Positions 1 to 7,878 of a stretch of DNA of 38,389 nt are shown here, piece after piece. How positions within the stretch are numbered: the stretch's first letter is position 1; each line of letters begins with the position of its first letter. This DNA is from Vulcanimicrobiota bacterium (lineage in GTDB: Bacteria; Pseudomonadota; Gammaproteobacteria; Xanthomonadales; Rhodanobacteraceae). The notes below the pieces were generated by a model. It worked only from the letters and a program-made list of their open reading frames with translations. It made no database searches and was not told where the DNA came from. The stretch covers positions 1 to 38,389 of the forward strand of contig CAJCJD010000030.1 of the NCBI GenBank assembly GCA_903970555.1, written 5' to 3'. The position numbers were made by a program, and so were the translations under genes.

Positions 1-1
1 G

Positions 2-42
2 GTGGGCCGGGCGTTTCCCCGCCCCCTCACGGGCAGGCCCAC
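2..42 (+). other. GC-rich stem-loop at window edge
   Basis: GTGGGCC at 2-8 pairs with GGCCCAC at 36-42 (7 bp). Inside it, GGGCG at 9-13 can pair with CGCCC at 20-24. No T-run follows, so it is not a clear intrinsic terminator. It could be the 3' end of a structured transcript, or of a gene lying left of the window. I cannot name an RNA family. Confidence 0.3.
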
Positions 43-117
43 GCCTTGCATGGATAGCTCAGCAACAATCAGGCCAAAGGGTGATCCCCATCACATTTTC
101 ACCGGAAACTGGCCAAT

Positions 118-137
118 TTCCTACACACTTCCTACAC
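118..137 (+). repeat. 11-base-phased direct repeat TTCCTACAC
   Basis: TTCCTACAC occurs at 118-126 and again at 129-137, an 11-base period. The AT-rich ATATATACA follows at about 141-149. Repeats spaced by one helical turn before an AT-rich segment resemble response-regulator boxes, but I recognise no specific box. Either strand could be the regulated one. This is inference only. Confidence 0.3.
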
Positions 138-268
138 GAAATATATACAAGCCCGACTTTCCGTCAGGAAAAAGTGTGAACTGCACCCCGAAACCCCGAG
201 GGGCGCGGTCCAAAAGTGACGCGATGGGACCAACCCAAGGTCTCCTTTAGATCCAAATAGGCCCATTT

Positions 269-286
269 TGTAAAGGACGCTTGACA
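269..286 (+). promoter_or_regulatory. Putative XRE operator 1 overlapping a -35 box
   Basis: TGTAAAGGACGCTTGACA is an imperfect palindrome of the form TGTMAAG-N4-CTTKACA. Its right half contains a perfect -35 hexamer TTGACA (281-286). A weak -10-like TAGGCT follows 17 bases later (304-309). A protein bound here would occlude RNA polymerase. The natural candidate ligand is the small XRE regulator encoded at 1109-1306 in the downstream operon, which implies autoregulation. That link is inferred from position and symmetry. Confidence 0.55.
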
Positions 287-311
287 CCTTGGCGTGTCGG
301 ATCTAGGCTTT

Positions 312-329
312 TGTCAAGCACGCTTTACA
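312..329 (+). promoter_or_regulatory. Putative XRE operator 2
   Basis: TGTCAAGCACGCTTTACA is a second copy of the palindrome, matching the first at 15 of 18 positions and close to its reverse complement. Its centre lies 43 bases from that of operator 1, about four helical turns, so two dimers would sit on the same DNA face. Its right half contains TTTACA (324-329), a -35-like hexamer, with a poor -10 candidate TAGCGC 16 bases on. Confidence 0.5.
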
Positions 330-463
330 TGCAGGGTTTCGGATCTAGCGCCATCACCCGATTCGCCAGCTAGGTGCTCGCCCCGGTGATTGGGCAGCCC
401 AAGGGCAGTTTTGGTCAGAGTTCGCCACAACAACGGCACGCAAGGGGAAGGGAGAGCAGCGCC

Positions 464-1066
464 ATGTCGGGTTTTTCGCAAAAGAAGTACGAAGGGCGCG
501 TCTTGGTAGCCATGGCGCTCTACACCAGCTTCATGTTGCTGGCATGGCCACTGGTGCGGACCACGACGAGCTTTCCCTGGAAGGTTTGTCTGGCGCTCGT
601 GCCGGTCGTGCCGATGCTTTACGTGATTAGCCTGATGTTCCGGCGCATTCGCGATAGCGATGAGCTTGAACAGCGCATGCATTTGGTGGGGCTTGGCGTA
701 GCAACCGCTGTCATAGGTATGTTGAGTCTGGTCGGTGGCTTCCTCAGCGCGGCCGGCATCCTGAAGCTGGATGGCACGGTGCTGATCTGGGTGTTTCCGA
801 TCACCATGATCTGCTACGGCGTTACGCGCTGGTGGGTTTCGCGTCGCTATGGCGCGGATGTGGCTTGCGATGATGACGCGAGCGTGCCTCGTTATGTCTG
901 GTTTCTGCTTGGCGGATGTACAGGGCTTGCCATCGCATGGTTCTCTCGTCATTCGCTCGACGATATGAGCGAGGGTGTCCTCTTTGGTATGTCCATCGCA
1001 TTTCTTGGGCTGGGGCTGGCCGTTGGCATCGCGCGCTGGCTGCGACGCAGGCAACCCCATGGCTGA
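464..1066 (+). CDS. Uncharacterised six-helix inner-membrane protein
   Basis: A 200-residue protein starting at the ATG preceded by GGGAGAG. About six hydrophobic segments are visible: near residues 14-32, 43-60, 74-95, 105-122, 145-162 and 170-188. A charged loop, RDSDELEQR, follows the second helix. No enzymatic motif is visible. It is the first gene of the operon and lies 42 bases ahead of a small XRE-family regulator. A membrane protein paired with a short YozG-like HTH protein is a recurrent arrangement, and the membrane protein may sense a signal and modulate the regulator. That role is inference; I do not recognise a named family. Confidence 0.8.
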   Translation: MSGFSQKKYEGRVLVAMALYTSFMLLAWPLVRTTTSFPWKVCLALVPVVPMLYVISLMFRRIRDSDELEQRMHLVGLGVATAVIGMLSLVGGFLSAAGILKLDGTVLIWVFPITMICYGVTRWWVSRRYGADVACDDDASVPRYVWFLLGGCTGLAIAWFSRHSLDDMSEGVLFGMSIAFLGLGLAVGIARWLRRRQPHG

Positions 1067-1108
1067 GTGTGCGGTGTGTGCGAATGGCATGCATAAGCGA
1101 GCCGCGCC

Positions 1109-1306
1109 ATGAACAATCTTGTACGCGATCTGCGCGGCGAGCGTGGTTGGTCGCAGGCCGATCTCGCGCAAAAACTGGATGTATCGCGGCAAACCATCAA
1201 TGCCATCGAGACCGGAAAATACGATCCGAGTCTGCCGTTGGCGTTCAAGATCGCACGCCTGTTTGGCATGACGATCGAAATGATCTTCGTACCCGCAGAG
1301 GAGTAA
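1109..1306 (+). CDS. Small XRE/YozG-like HTH transcriptional regulator
   Basis: This 65-residue protein is almost entirely one Cro/CI-type helix-turn-helix domain. The recognition region is WSQADLAQKLDVSRQTINAIE (about residues 14-34), followed by the ETGKYDPSLPLAFKIARLF scaffold typical of YozG-like regulators. There is no sensor domain, so any signal must come from a partner; the membrane protein just upstream is the obvious candidate. The palindromes at 269-286 and 312-329 are the probable binding sites, giving negative autoregulation of the whole 464-4791 operon. Only 7 bases separate its stop from the next start. Family assignment is secure; target sites are inferred. Confidence 0.9.
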   Translation: MNNLVRDLRGERGWSQADLAQKLDVSRQTINAIETGKYDPSLPLAFKIARLFGMTIEMIFVPAEE

Positions 1307-1313
1307 GGGTTAC

Positions 1314-2888
1314 ATGGCCATGCAGGCAAGAACCGTTGTACGCATCGCTATCGCCGTCGCCGCCATCGGCGCGATGGCGTATCAGTATTGGCGTCGCGAC
1401 GCGGCGCCCCTTGATAAGGGCGATGTCTCATCGAGTAGCGTCACTCCCATCGGGAAGGCAGCGCCTCCGGTGGTGCGTACGTGGCAACGTGGTGCGCTCA
1501 TCTTCAAATCGTGCGAACTCGGTCGCCCGGGCAGTGGCGCCACTGCGGAGGCGTGGTGCACCACGTTCGAGGTGCCGGAGAATCGCAACGATCCACACAG
1601 CCGCCTTATTGCTTTGAAACTCGCGATAGCGCGCAGCGATGCGCAGACGCCCGAGCCGGATATGGCAGTTCTCTTGGCAGGAGGCCCCGGCGAAGCTGCG
1701 ACCGAATCGTGGGTCGTCGAAGCGCCTGCGTTTGCGGAGGTACGCAAACATCACGACGTGCTGTTGCTGGATCAACGCGGCACGGGCGGCTCCAACCCGT
1801 TGAGCTGTAAAAACGCCGAAGATGCCTCCGACGAAACTACCTTTACCCTGGATCTGGACAAGGTGCGCAAGAACGTGGCGGCGTGTTTGGCCGAGGTCAA
1901 GCAGAAGGCCGATCCGCGCTACTACACCACCACGATAGCCGCGCAAGATCTCGAGGATGTGCGCAAGGCGCTGGGATCGCCCACGTTCGATCTGATCGGC
2001 GTGTCGTATGGCACGCGCATGGCCCAGCACTATCTGAAGCACTATCCCGACAGCGTACGCAGCGTTGTGCTCGATTCGGTGGTCCCCAATCAGGCGATAT
2101 TGGGCGAGGATTTTGCCGCCAACCTGGACAGTGCGTTGAAGAAGAATTTCGCCGGCTGCATGGCCGTCGCGGCGTGCAAGCAACGTTTCGGCGATTCGAT
2201 GCAAACGCTTTATCAGCTACGCGACGCCTTGCGTGCCAATCCGCATACGGTGAGCTTCCGCGATCCGCAAACTTATGAAACCGTCGTTCGGCCGCTGAGC
2301 GAATTCTCACTGGCAAGTGTCGTGCGCATGTTCGCGTATCAACCGGAGACGGCCGCGCTACTGCCTTTGTCGATAAACGCCGCCGCACACGGCGATGTCG
2401 GTCCACTGCTGGGACAGGCCAAGTTGTTGAACGGCGATCTTAGTGGCGACATGAACAATGGCATGTCGATGAGCGTGATCTGCAGCGAAGATGCGGACTT
2501 GCTGCAGCCCAGTGCGCAGGACCAGAACACCATCCTCGGCAATCATCTTGTCGATGCGATCAAGGCGCAGTGCGATGTCTGGCCGCACGGCACGCGGCCG
2601 GCAGATTTTCACGCACCTTTGAAAAGCGACAAGCCGATTCTGATGCTTTCGGGCGAATTCGATCCGGTCACGCCGCCCAGCTACGGCGAACAGATCCTGC
2701 CGGGCCTGAGCAACGGACGGCAACTGATCTTCAAGGGACAAGGTCATTCCCTGCTCGGTCGTGGCTGCATGCCGCAATTGCTGGGCAAGTTCATCGACAA
2801 GCCCGATCCGAAACAGCTTGATGCGACTTGCCTGGACAAGCTGGGCGACACACCCGCATTCATCGACTTCAATGGAGCATCGCCATGA
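1314..2888 (+). CDS. Alpha/beta hydrolase, S33 / TAP-like peptidase family
   Basis: A 524-residue serine hydrolase with an N-terminal hydrophobic segment (residues about 7-22) that should anchor or export it. Visible are the oxyanion-region GGPG (123-126), DQRGTGGSNPLSC (153-165), the nucleophile elbow GVSYG with Ser231, the acid in SGEFDPVTPP (Asp450) and the histidine in GQGHSL (His478). The C-terminal part is the TAP-like lid domain of tripeptidyl/proline iminopeptidase relatives. The start follows TAAGGGTTAC; a second ATG two codons on is possible. Its stop overlaps the natA start by 4 bases (ATGA), so it is translationally coupled to the ABC exporter. The natural substrate, possibly an exported or antimicrobial peptide, is unknown. 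Confidence 0.88.
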   Translation: MAMQARTVVRIAIAVAAIGAMAYQYWRRDAAPLDKGDVSSSSVTPIGKAAPPVVRTWQRGALIFKSCELGRPGSGATAEAWCTTFEVPENRNDPHSRLIALKLAIARSDAQTPEPDMAVLLAGGPGEAATESWVVEAPAFAEVRKHHDVLLLDQRGTGGSNPLSCKNAEDASDETTFTLDLDKVRKNVAACLAEVKQKADPRYYTTTIAAQDLEDVRKALGSPTFDLIGVSYGTRMAQHYLKHYPDSVRSVVLDSVVPNQAILGEDFAANLDSALKKNFAGCMAVAACKQRFGDSMQTLYQLRDALRANPHTVSFRDPQTYETVVRPLSEFSLASVVRMFAYQPETAALLPLSINAAAHGDVGPLLGQAKLLNGDLSGDMNNGMSMSVICSEDADLLQPSAQDQNTILGNHLVDAIKAQCDVWPHGTRPADFHAPLKSDKPILMLSGEFDPVTPPSYGEQILPGLSNGRQLIFKGQGHSLLGRGCMPQLLGKFIDKPDPKQLDATCLDKLGDTPAFIDFNGASP

Positions 2889-3619
2889 TCGAAGTAAAGG
2901 ATCTACATAAACACTTCGGTACGGTCAAAGCCGTCGATGGAGTGAGCTTCACGGCGCGCGATGGCCAAATCACCGGTCTGCTTGGCCCGAATGGCGCCGG
3001 CAAGACCACCACGCTGCGCATGCTCTACACATTGATGAATCCCGATCGAGGCCAGGTGTTGGTCGATGGCATCGATGTGGCGCGCGACGCGCAAGCGGTG
3101 CGCCGCCAGTTGGGTGTATTGCCGGATGCCCGTGGCTTGTACAAGCGACTGACGGCGCGCGAGAACATCGACTATTTCGCGCGTTTGCAAGGTATGGATG
3201 AGGCGTTGATCCGCGCGCGTCGCGAACAATTGATCGAAGCGCTGGAGATGACGGATATCGCCGATCGCCGCGCGGAAGGTTTTTCCCAGGGCCAACGCGT
3301 GAAAACGGCGATTGCACGCGCCTTGGTGCACGACCCGAAGAACGTGATCCTGGACGAGCCCACCAATGGCCTGGATGTGATGGCGACGCGTGGCCTGCGC
3401 CAGTTCATGCGCCGACTGAAGGACGAAGGCCGCTGCGTACTGTTTTCCAGTCACATCATGCAGGAGGTGGCGGCACTATGTGACCGCATCGTCGTGATCG
3501 CGCACGGGCGCGTCGTGGCCGACGAAACACCTGACGCGCTGCGCGCACAAACGGGCGAAGCGAATCTCGAGGATGCCTTCGTGAAAATCATCGGCAGCGA
3601 AGAGGGCCTGGCAGCATGA
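2885..3619 (+). CDS. natA: ABC transporter ATP-binding protein, NatA-like
   Basis: A 244-residue nucleotide-binding subunit. Walker A is GPNGAGKTT (34-42), the Q-loop region reads LPDARGLYKRLT, typical of NatA, the signature is the variant FSQGQ (132-136) instead of LSGGQ, and Walker B plus D-loop is VILDEPTNGLD (153-163). It energises the permease encoded by the next gene, overlapping it by 4 bases (ATGA). NatAB systems export Na+ in Bacillus, but homologues in other phyla are often only annotated by similarity, so the exported substrate here is uncertain. Confidence 0.92.
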   Translation: MIEVKDLHKHFGTVKAVDGVSFTARDGQITGLLGPNGAGKTTTLRMLYTLMNPDRGQVLVDGIDVARDAQAVRRQLGVLPDARGLYKRLTARENIDYFARLQGMDEALIRARREQLIEALEMTDIADRRAEGFSQGQRVKTAIARALVHDPKNVILDEPTNGLDVMATRGLRQFMRRLKDEGRCVLFSSHIMQEVAALCDRIVVIAHGRVVADETPDALRAQTGEANLEDAFVKIIGSEEGLAA

Positions 3620-4791
3620 GCACGATGCTTACCGTCTTCCTCAAGGAAGTGAAAGAAAATCTGCGCGACAAGCGCACCGTTACCAGCGCGCTCATTTACG
3701 GTCCGCTGATCGGACCGATCGTTTTCGTGTTGCTGATGAACACGATCATCACGCGCGAATTGAACAAGGCCGACCAGCCGCTGCGGATTCCCGTAATCGG
3801 TGCGGAATATGCGCCGAACTTGATCGATGCGCTGAAGCAGCAGGGGCTGTTGCCGCAACCGGCGGTTGCCAATCCAGAGGCTGCGGTGCGCAATCAGGAT
3901 GCCGATGTGGTGCTGCGGATTCCCGCGGATTTCGGTAAGTCCTGGCGCAAGGGTGAAACTTCACAGGTGGAGATGATCTACGACTCCTCCCAAAAAGAAA
4001 CCGGCGGTTCAATCGATCGCCTACGGCGCATGCTCGAAACCTACAGTCGGCATCAAGGTGCGATGCGGCTGGTGGCGCGTGGTTTATCGCCAACGATGAT
4101 GGCGCCGGTGTCGGTCGATGATCGCGATCAGTCCACACCGCAATCGCGCGCAGGGCAGATGTTCTCGATCCTGCCCTACTTCTTTGTGCTAACCATTTTC
4201 ATGGGCGGCATGTATCTCTCTATCGATCTCACCGCAGGCGAGCGAGAGCGGCAATCGCTGGAGCCGCTGTTCGCCAATCCGGTGCCGCGCTGGAAGGTAT
4301 TGCTGGGCAAGCTTGCCGCGATCTGCGTGTTTTCGCTGATGAGCTTGTTGATCAGCGTGATTGGCTTTGGCATCTGCGGCAAGATCATTCCCTCGGAGAA
4401 ATTGGGCATGACCTTGAACCTCGGGCCGGCTTTCGCGCTACAGGTTTTGCTGATGATGGTGCCGCTGGTCATCCTGCTGGCTTCGCTGCAAACGTTGGTC
4501 GCCGCCTTCGCCAAAAGCTACCGTGAGGCGCAAACCTATCTGTCGATCCTGATGATGGTGCCGGCGCTGCCATCGATCCTGCTGAGCGTGCTGCCGATCA
4601 AGGTTGCCCCGTGGATGTATGCCACGCCTTTATTGGCGCAGCAGGTGGGCATTTCGCAGTTGCTGCGCGGCGAACCACTGACCACGATGCAGATTTCCAC
4701 CTGTCTGGTGTCCGGCTTGGCGGTGGCGATTCTGGCGACATTGGTGACGGCTTCGGTCTATCGCTCCGAGCGCCTGGCGATTTCCGCGTAA
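3616..4791 (+). CDS. natB: ABC transporter permease, NatB-like (ABC-2 family)
   Basis: A 391-residue permease with the ABC-2/NatB layout: one N-terminal membrane helix (about residues 24-45), a large extracytoplasmic domain (about 50-175), then a block of five or so helices from about residue 185 to the C-terminus. The cytoplasmic loop TAGERERQSLEPLFANPVPR after the second helix is typical of the coupling region in this family. It pairs with NatA and ends the operon. An S33 hydrolase co-translated with the exporter suggests that the pair handles a peptide or a stress signal rather than simple sodium export, which is an inference. Confidence 0.9.
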   Translation: MSTMLTVFLKEVKENLRDKRTVTSALIYGPLIGPIVFVLLMNTIITRELNKADQPLRIPVIGAEYAPNLIDALKQQGLLPQPAVANPEAAVRNQDADVVLRIPADFGKSWRKGETSQVEMIYDSSQKETGGSIDRLRRMLETYSRHQGAMRLVARGLSPTMMAPVSVDDRDQSTPQSRAGQMFSILPYFFVLTIFMGGMYLSIDLTAGERERQSLEPLFANPVPRWKVLLGKLAAICVFSLMSLLISVIGFGICGKIIPSEKLGMTLNLGPAFALQVLLMMVPLVILLASLQTLVAAFAKSYREAQTYLSILMMVPALPSILLSVLPIKVAPWMYATPLLAQQVGISQLLRGEPLTTMQISTCLVSGLAVAILATLVTASVYRSERLAISA

Positions 4792-4815
4792 GCGACACGC
4801 AGACGGCATTAATAG

Positions 4816-5667
4816 CTACGGGCAAGCTGCGTGTATCCACGCAGCTACTGCTTGCGGATGCTCCAGGTGAAGATGGTGGCCGCCGTCCAGATGATCGACA
4901 GCGATGCGTTGTACGTGGCCTGCGCGAGCTTGCATCAATGCCGTTGGCAGATACGGCGTTACTGGATTCGCCAGCAGCAGCGCGGTGGGCGCTTCGATGC
5001 CGGCAAGCAATGCGCAGATCTGGCTTTCCGCCAGGCGTGCCGCACTGGGACGGGTAAGGCGTGAGTCGCTGCGCCAGCGCCAGCCATCTTCGGTTTGCAG
5101 CAGTCCGCGTTCCACAATGGGGCGTGCCAGATCGCCACGCAGTCCGCTGGCGAGCGTACGCGCGCTGATAGCCTGATCGATGTCGCGAAACCTACGCAAT
5201 GATTTGCCGTTCGCCTTAGGCGTCGCAAACGCATCGCGAAAACGTTGCAGCGTGTGCGAGCCGTCGTCGCCAAGCGGACCGAGGCCTTCGATCAGGCAGA
5301 GATGGTCGATGCGTTGCGGTTTCGCTGCGGCGACCAGCGAAGCGATCCCGGCGCCGAGCGAATGGCCGAGCAACACGTACCGCTCCAGTTGCAGCACATC
5401 GACAGCGGCGAGCACCGCGCTTACATAGTCGAGGTAGTGATAGCTGGCGCCCGCACGCAAATGGCCGGAGTGACCATGGCCCGGCAATTCAAGCGCTATC
5501 ACGCGCCAGCGTTGCGCCAGGATCGGCGCGAGGTAAGCGTAGCTCCCGGCGTTATCCAGCCAGCCATGCAGCGCCAGCAACGGCGGTGCATCGGCGTTAC
5601 CCCAGATTTGCGCGGTCAGCGAAAGATGATGCGAGAGGGCAATCGATTGCTCAATCGGTGCGATCAC
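4816..5667 (-). CDS. Alpha/beta hydrolase, SERHL-like
   Basis: A 283-residue hydrolase with LHGWLDNAGSY (33-43), PGHGHSGH (62-69) and the nucleophile elbow GHSLG (Ser103). A C-terminal GGHHLHLEHP supplies the probable catalytic histidine. The usual acid after strand 7 is not obvious, because the segment reads LLLANPVTPYL; the acid may be elsewhere, as in some serine-hydrolase-like proteins. No signal peptide, so probably cytoplasmic. Its first 17 bases overlap the end of hemH on the same strand, so the two are likely co-transcribed, but no biochemical link with haem is evident. The substrate is unknown. Confidence 0.85.
   Translation of the reverse strand: MIAPIEQSIALSHHLSLTAQIWGNADAPPLLALHGWLDNAGSYAYLAPILAQRWRVIALELPGHGHSGHLRAGASYHYLDYVSAVLAAVDVLQLERYVLLGHSLGAGIASLVAAAKPQRIDHLCLIEGLGPLGDDGSHTLQRFRDAFATPKANGKSLRRFRDIDQAISARTLASGLRGDLARPIVERGLLQTEDGWRWRSDSRLTRPSAARLAESQICALLAGIEAPTALLLANPVTPYLPTALMQARAGHVQRIAVDHLDGGHHLHLEHPQAVAAWIHAACP
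4825..4846. other. Perfect 9-bp stem-loop at hydrolase 3' end
   Basis: AGCTGCGTG (4825-4833) and CACGCAGCT (4838-4846) form a perfect 9-bp stem with a 4-base loop. It covers the last codons of the hydrolase and lies 33 bases past natB. The genes converge here with only 24 bases between stops, so it could work as a bidirectional transcription stop, but there is no T-run on either side. Confidence 0.35.
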
Positions 5668-6745
5668 GCAGGTTCTCCGCGACGTCGCGCTGTGGTGTTG
5701 TCGCGGTGGCGAACTCCGGCCAATCCTGGGTATGTCGCAGGATCAGTGCGGTAAGGCTGTCTATCTGTTCCGGGCTGTCGTTGAGCGCGGGGATATAACG
5801 CAGTGCCTCGCCCCCGGCTTCGATAAAGAAATCGCGGTTCTGCATGGCGATTTCTTCCAATGTTTCCAGGCAATCGATGGCAAAGCCCGGGCATGCGACA
5901 TCCAGTCGTTTGACGCCTTCCGCGGCTAAGCGCTGCACGGTGGTGTCGGTGTACGGTTGTAGCCAGGGTTCGCGTCCCACACGCGACTGAAAGCTCACGA
6001 TGAGTTGCGACTCATCCAGGCCAAGTCGCGCGCGCAGCAATGTCGCCGTTTCCTGGCATTGGCGAAAGTAGGGGTCGCCAGCGGCCACGTAACGTTGCGG
6101 AATGCCGTGGAATGACAACAGCAGTTTTTCGCCACGACCGTGCTCGGACCACCAGCGTTCGATGGAGCGGGCCAATGCCTCGATATGGCCGGCATCGTCG
6201 TGATAGTCGTTGACGATGCGCAGCTCAGGCGGCCAACGTAGATGCTTGAGCGTATCGGCCAACGCATCGATTACCGAGCCGGTGGACGTGGCGGAGTATT
6301 GCGGATAGAGCGGCAACACCAGCAATCGACGCACGCCCTCGCGCTGCAGTTGTTCGATCTGCGCACGCACCGATGGCTTGCCGTAGCGCATGGCCAGTGC
6401 AACGCGAATGGGGCCTGCGCGCAGGCGTTGCAGTTGGGTCTGTAGAGCGGCGGCGAGCTTTTCGGAACCAACGCGCAGCGGCGAACCTTCGGTCGTCCAG
6501 ATTCGCGCATAGGCGTGCGCGGAACGCGCCGGCCGGATGCGCAGGATCACGCCGTGCAGGATCAGCCACCACAGCCAGCGCGGATATTCGATAACGCGCG
6601 GATCGCCCAGGAATTCGGACAGATACGGGCGCACGGCCTGCGCCGTTGGGGCTTCCGGTGTGCCAAGGTTCACCAGCAATACGCCAGCCTGTGCAGGCAG
6701 GTCGTGGGATTGGCCGGCGAGGCCGGTATAGTAGCTGCGTGGCAT
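5651..6745 (-). CDS. hemH: Ferrochelatase
   Basis: Inserts Fe2+ into protoporphyrin IX, the last step of haem b synthesis. With the start used here the protein is 364 residues. It shows VLLVNLGTPEAPT near the N-terminus, the Y-rich LPLYPQYSATSTGS (about 145-157), the metal-handling His in SFHGIPQRY (His213) and the acidic helix ACPGFAIDCLETLEEI with Glu294. No C-terminal iron-sulphur cysteine cluster is seen. An in-frame ATG 13 codons upstream (6784) is an alternative start; neither has a strong ribosome binding site. The gene is divergent from the SYLF gene and overlaps the downstream hydrolase by 17 bases. Confidence 0.95.
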   Translation of the reverse strand: MPRSYYTGLAGQSHDLPAQAGVLLVNLGTPEAPTAQAVRPYLSEFLGDPRVIEYPRWLWWLILHGVILRIRPARSAHAYARIWTTEGSPLRVGSEKLAAALQTQLQRLRAGPIRVALAMRYGKPSVRAQIEQLQREGVRRLLVLPLYPQYSATSTGSVIDALADTLKHLRWPPELRIVNDYHDDAGHIEALARSIERWWSEHGRGEKLLLSFHGIPQRYVAAGDPYFRQCQETATLLRARLGLDESQLIVSFQSRVGREPWLQPYTDTTVQRLAAEGVKRLDVACPGFAIDCLETLEEIAMQNRDFFIEAGGEALRYIPALNDSPEQIDSLTALILRHTQDWPEFATATTPQRDVAENLRDRTD

Positions 6746-6856
6746 CGTGGCGAGGGCGGCAGGGTGTGGGTCAGAGTCTGCCATAAGCGCACATACCGCG
6801 CCGGCTTCATGCCGCCGCCGTCCACGATCCAACTTTTCACAACATCGGAGCTGCCC

Positions 6857-7549
6857 ATGTTCAAAGCATCGCTGCGTCGTATTTCCTTCCTCGCATTGGC
6901 GCTGTTGCTGCCCGTCGCGGCCGTGCATGCCGATGACGACTCTCCGACGGCGCGCGCGCAGAATGCGGTGCGCGTGCTCAACGAAATCGAGCAGGCGCCG
7001 GACAAGTCCATCCCCGGCGATCTACTTCGGGACGCCAAGGCGATCGCGGTTATTCCCGACGTGCTGAAGGTCGGCTTCGTCTTCGGCGGCCGTCGCGGTG
7101 AAGGTCTGATTTCGGTGAAGAACCCCGACGGAACCTGGTCCAATCCCAGCTTCATTTCCTTCGGCGGCGGCAGCGTCGGTTTCCAGATCGGCGTGTCCAA
7201 GACTGATGTGATCCTGGTCTTCCGCACGCAGCGCGGCGTGGATTCCATCGTCAACGGCAAATTCACCCTCGGCGCGGATGCCTCCGCAGCCGCCGGCCCA
7301 GTAGGTCGCACCGCATCGGCTGCGACAGACCAGCAGCTGAAGGCCGAGATCTACTCCTATTCCCGTGCGCGGGGCCTGTTCGCAGGCGTTGCGCTGGATG
7401 GCTCGGTGCTGAAGATCGATTATGACGCCAATGCGGCGGTTTATGGACAAGGCGTCACGCCGCGGCGCATTTTTGAAGGTGGCGTGAGCAACGTTCCGGG
7501 GCCTGTCGTGCAGTTCCGCGATGCCCTGGAGGAGTACACTGCACACTGA
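6857..7549 (+). CDS. SYLF-domain (Ysc84-like) lipid-binding exported protein
   Basis: A 230-residue protein with a clear Sec signal peptide (charged RR, hydrophobic FLALALLLPVAA, cleavage near VHA-DD). The rest is a SYLF/Ysc84 domain: IPDVLKVGFVFGGRRGEGL, SFGGGSVGFQIGVSKTDVILVF and the glycine-rich FTLGADASAAAGPVGR, ending in YGQGVTPRRIFEGG. SYLF proteins bind lipids or phosphoinositides in eukaryotes; bacterial members are periplasmic and poorly defined. The start is preceded by GGAG at seven bases. It lies 60 bases upstream of tatA but uses the Sec route by its signal, so a functional tie to Tat is not implied. Confidence 0.88.
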   Translation: MFKASLRRISFLALALLLPVAAVHADDDSPTARAQNAVRVLNEIEQAPDKSIPGDLLRDAKAIAVIPDVLKVGFVFGGRRGEGLISVKNPDGTWSNPSFISFGGGSVGFQIGVSKTDVILVFRTQRGVDSIVNGKFTLGADASAAAGPVGRTASAATDQQLKAEIYSYSRARGLFAGVALDGSVLKIDYDANAAVYGQGVTPRRIFEGGVSNVPGPVVQFRDALEEYTAH

Positions 7550-7609
7550 TCCGGAACGCCGGCGCTGCGCCCGCAGCCGTCCACGGCAAACTTCCGCAAC
7601 GAGGTACTC

Positions 7610-7858
7610 ATGGGTTTGGACAGCTTTTGGCATTGGGTGATCCTGCTGGTCATCATTTTGCTGGTGTTCGGCACCGGCAAGCTGACCCGGGTCGGCTCCG
7701 ATCTCGGTAACGCCGTGCGTGGCTTCAAAAAAGCCATGGGCGGCGACGAGGAAGAGGAAAAGCGCAAGGCGCAGGAAAAATTGCAGGCCGATGCGGTGCC
7801 GCCCCCTGGCAACACGCAAGCCAACCAGAATCAACACGATTCCAGCGAATCGAAGTAA
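7610..7858 (+). CDS. tatA: Sec-independent protein translocase subunit TatA
   Basis: An 82-residue protein with the TatA plan: a short periplasmic N-terminus with FWHW, one membrane helix ([11 protein letters not shown], about 9-20), the FGTGKL hinge, an amphipathic helix ([19 protein letters not shown], about 27-45), then an acidic/charged tail. TatA oligomers form the passage for folded proteins with twin-arginine signals. GAGG precedes the start. The stop is 20 bases ahead of tatB. Confidence 0.96.
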   Translation: MGLDSFWHWVILLVIILLVFGTGKLTRVGSDLGNAVRGFKKAMGGDEEEEKRKAQEKLQADAVPPPGNTQANQNQHDSSESK

Positions 7859-7878
7859 GAGCCTGACAGGACAGCACC

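Larger units (their letters stand above)
269..348 (+). repeat. Tandem duplication of a ~42-bp operator unit
   Basis: Two consecutive units (from 269 and from 312) each hold the TGTMAAG-N4-CTTKACA palindrome and end in the identical TCGGATCTAG (297-306 and 339-348). The palindromes are 43 bases apart and the TCGGATCTAG copies 42 apart, so whole promoter units appear duplicated with one indel. The middle part (287-296 versus 330-338) has diverged, which suggests that the operator and the -10/start-side sequence are under selection. Confidence 0.6.
1..463. other. Non-coding leader region at left edge
   Basis: This 463-base stretch has no gene I can support. An open frame at 2-250 has no ribosome binding site and no recognisable protein character. 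What the stretch holds: a GC-rich potential RNA stem at 2-42, a weak GTGAT/ATCAC hairpin at 81-94 followed by ATTTT, two 9-base direct repeats at 118-126 and 129-137 just before an AT-rich ATATATACA segment, a small TTTCC/GGAAA hairpin at 158-171, and the duplicated operator/promoter block at 269-348. The last element is the likely control region of the operon starting at 464. Confidence 0.7.

Noticed and set aside
2..250. 82-codon open frame at the left edge
   Set aside because: It has no ribosome binding site, spans obvious hairpins and repeats, and its translation has no protein-like pattern.
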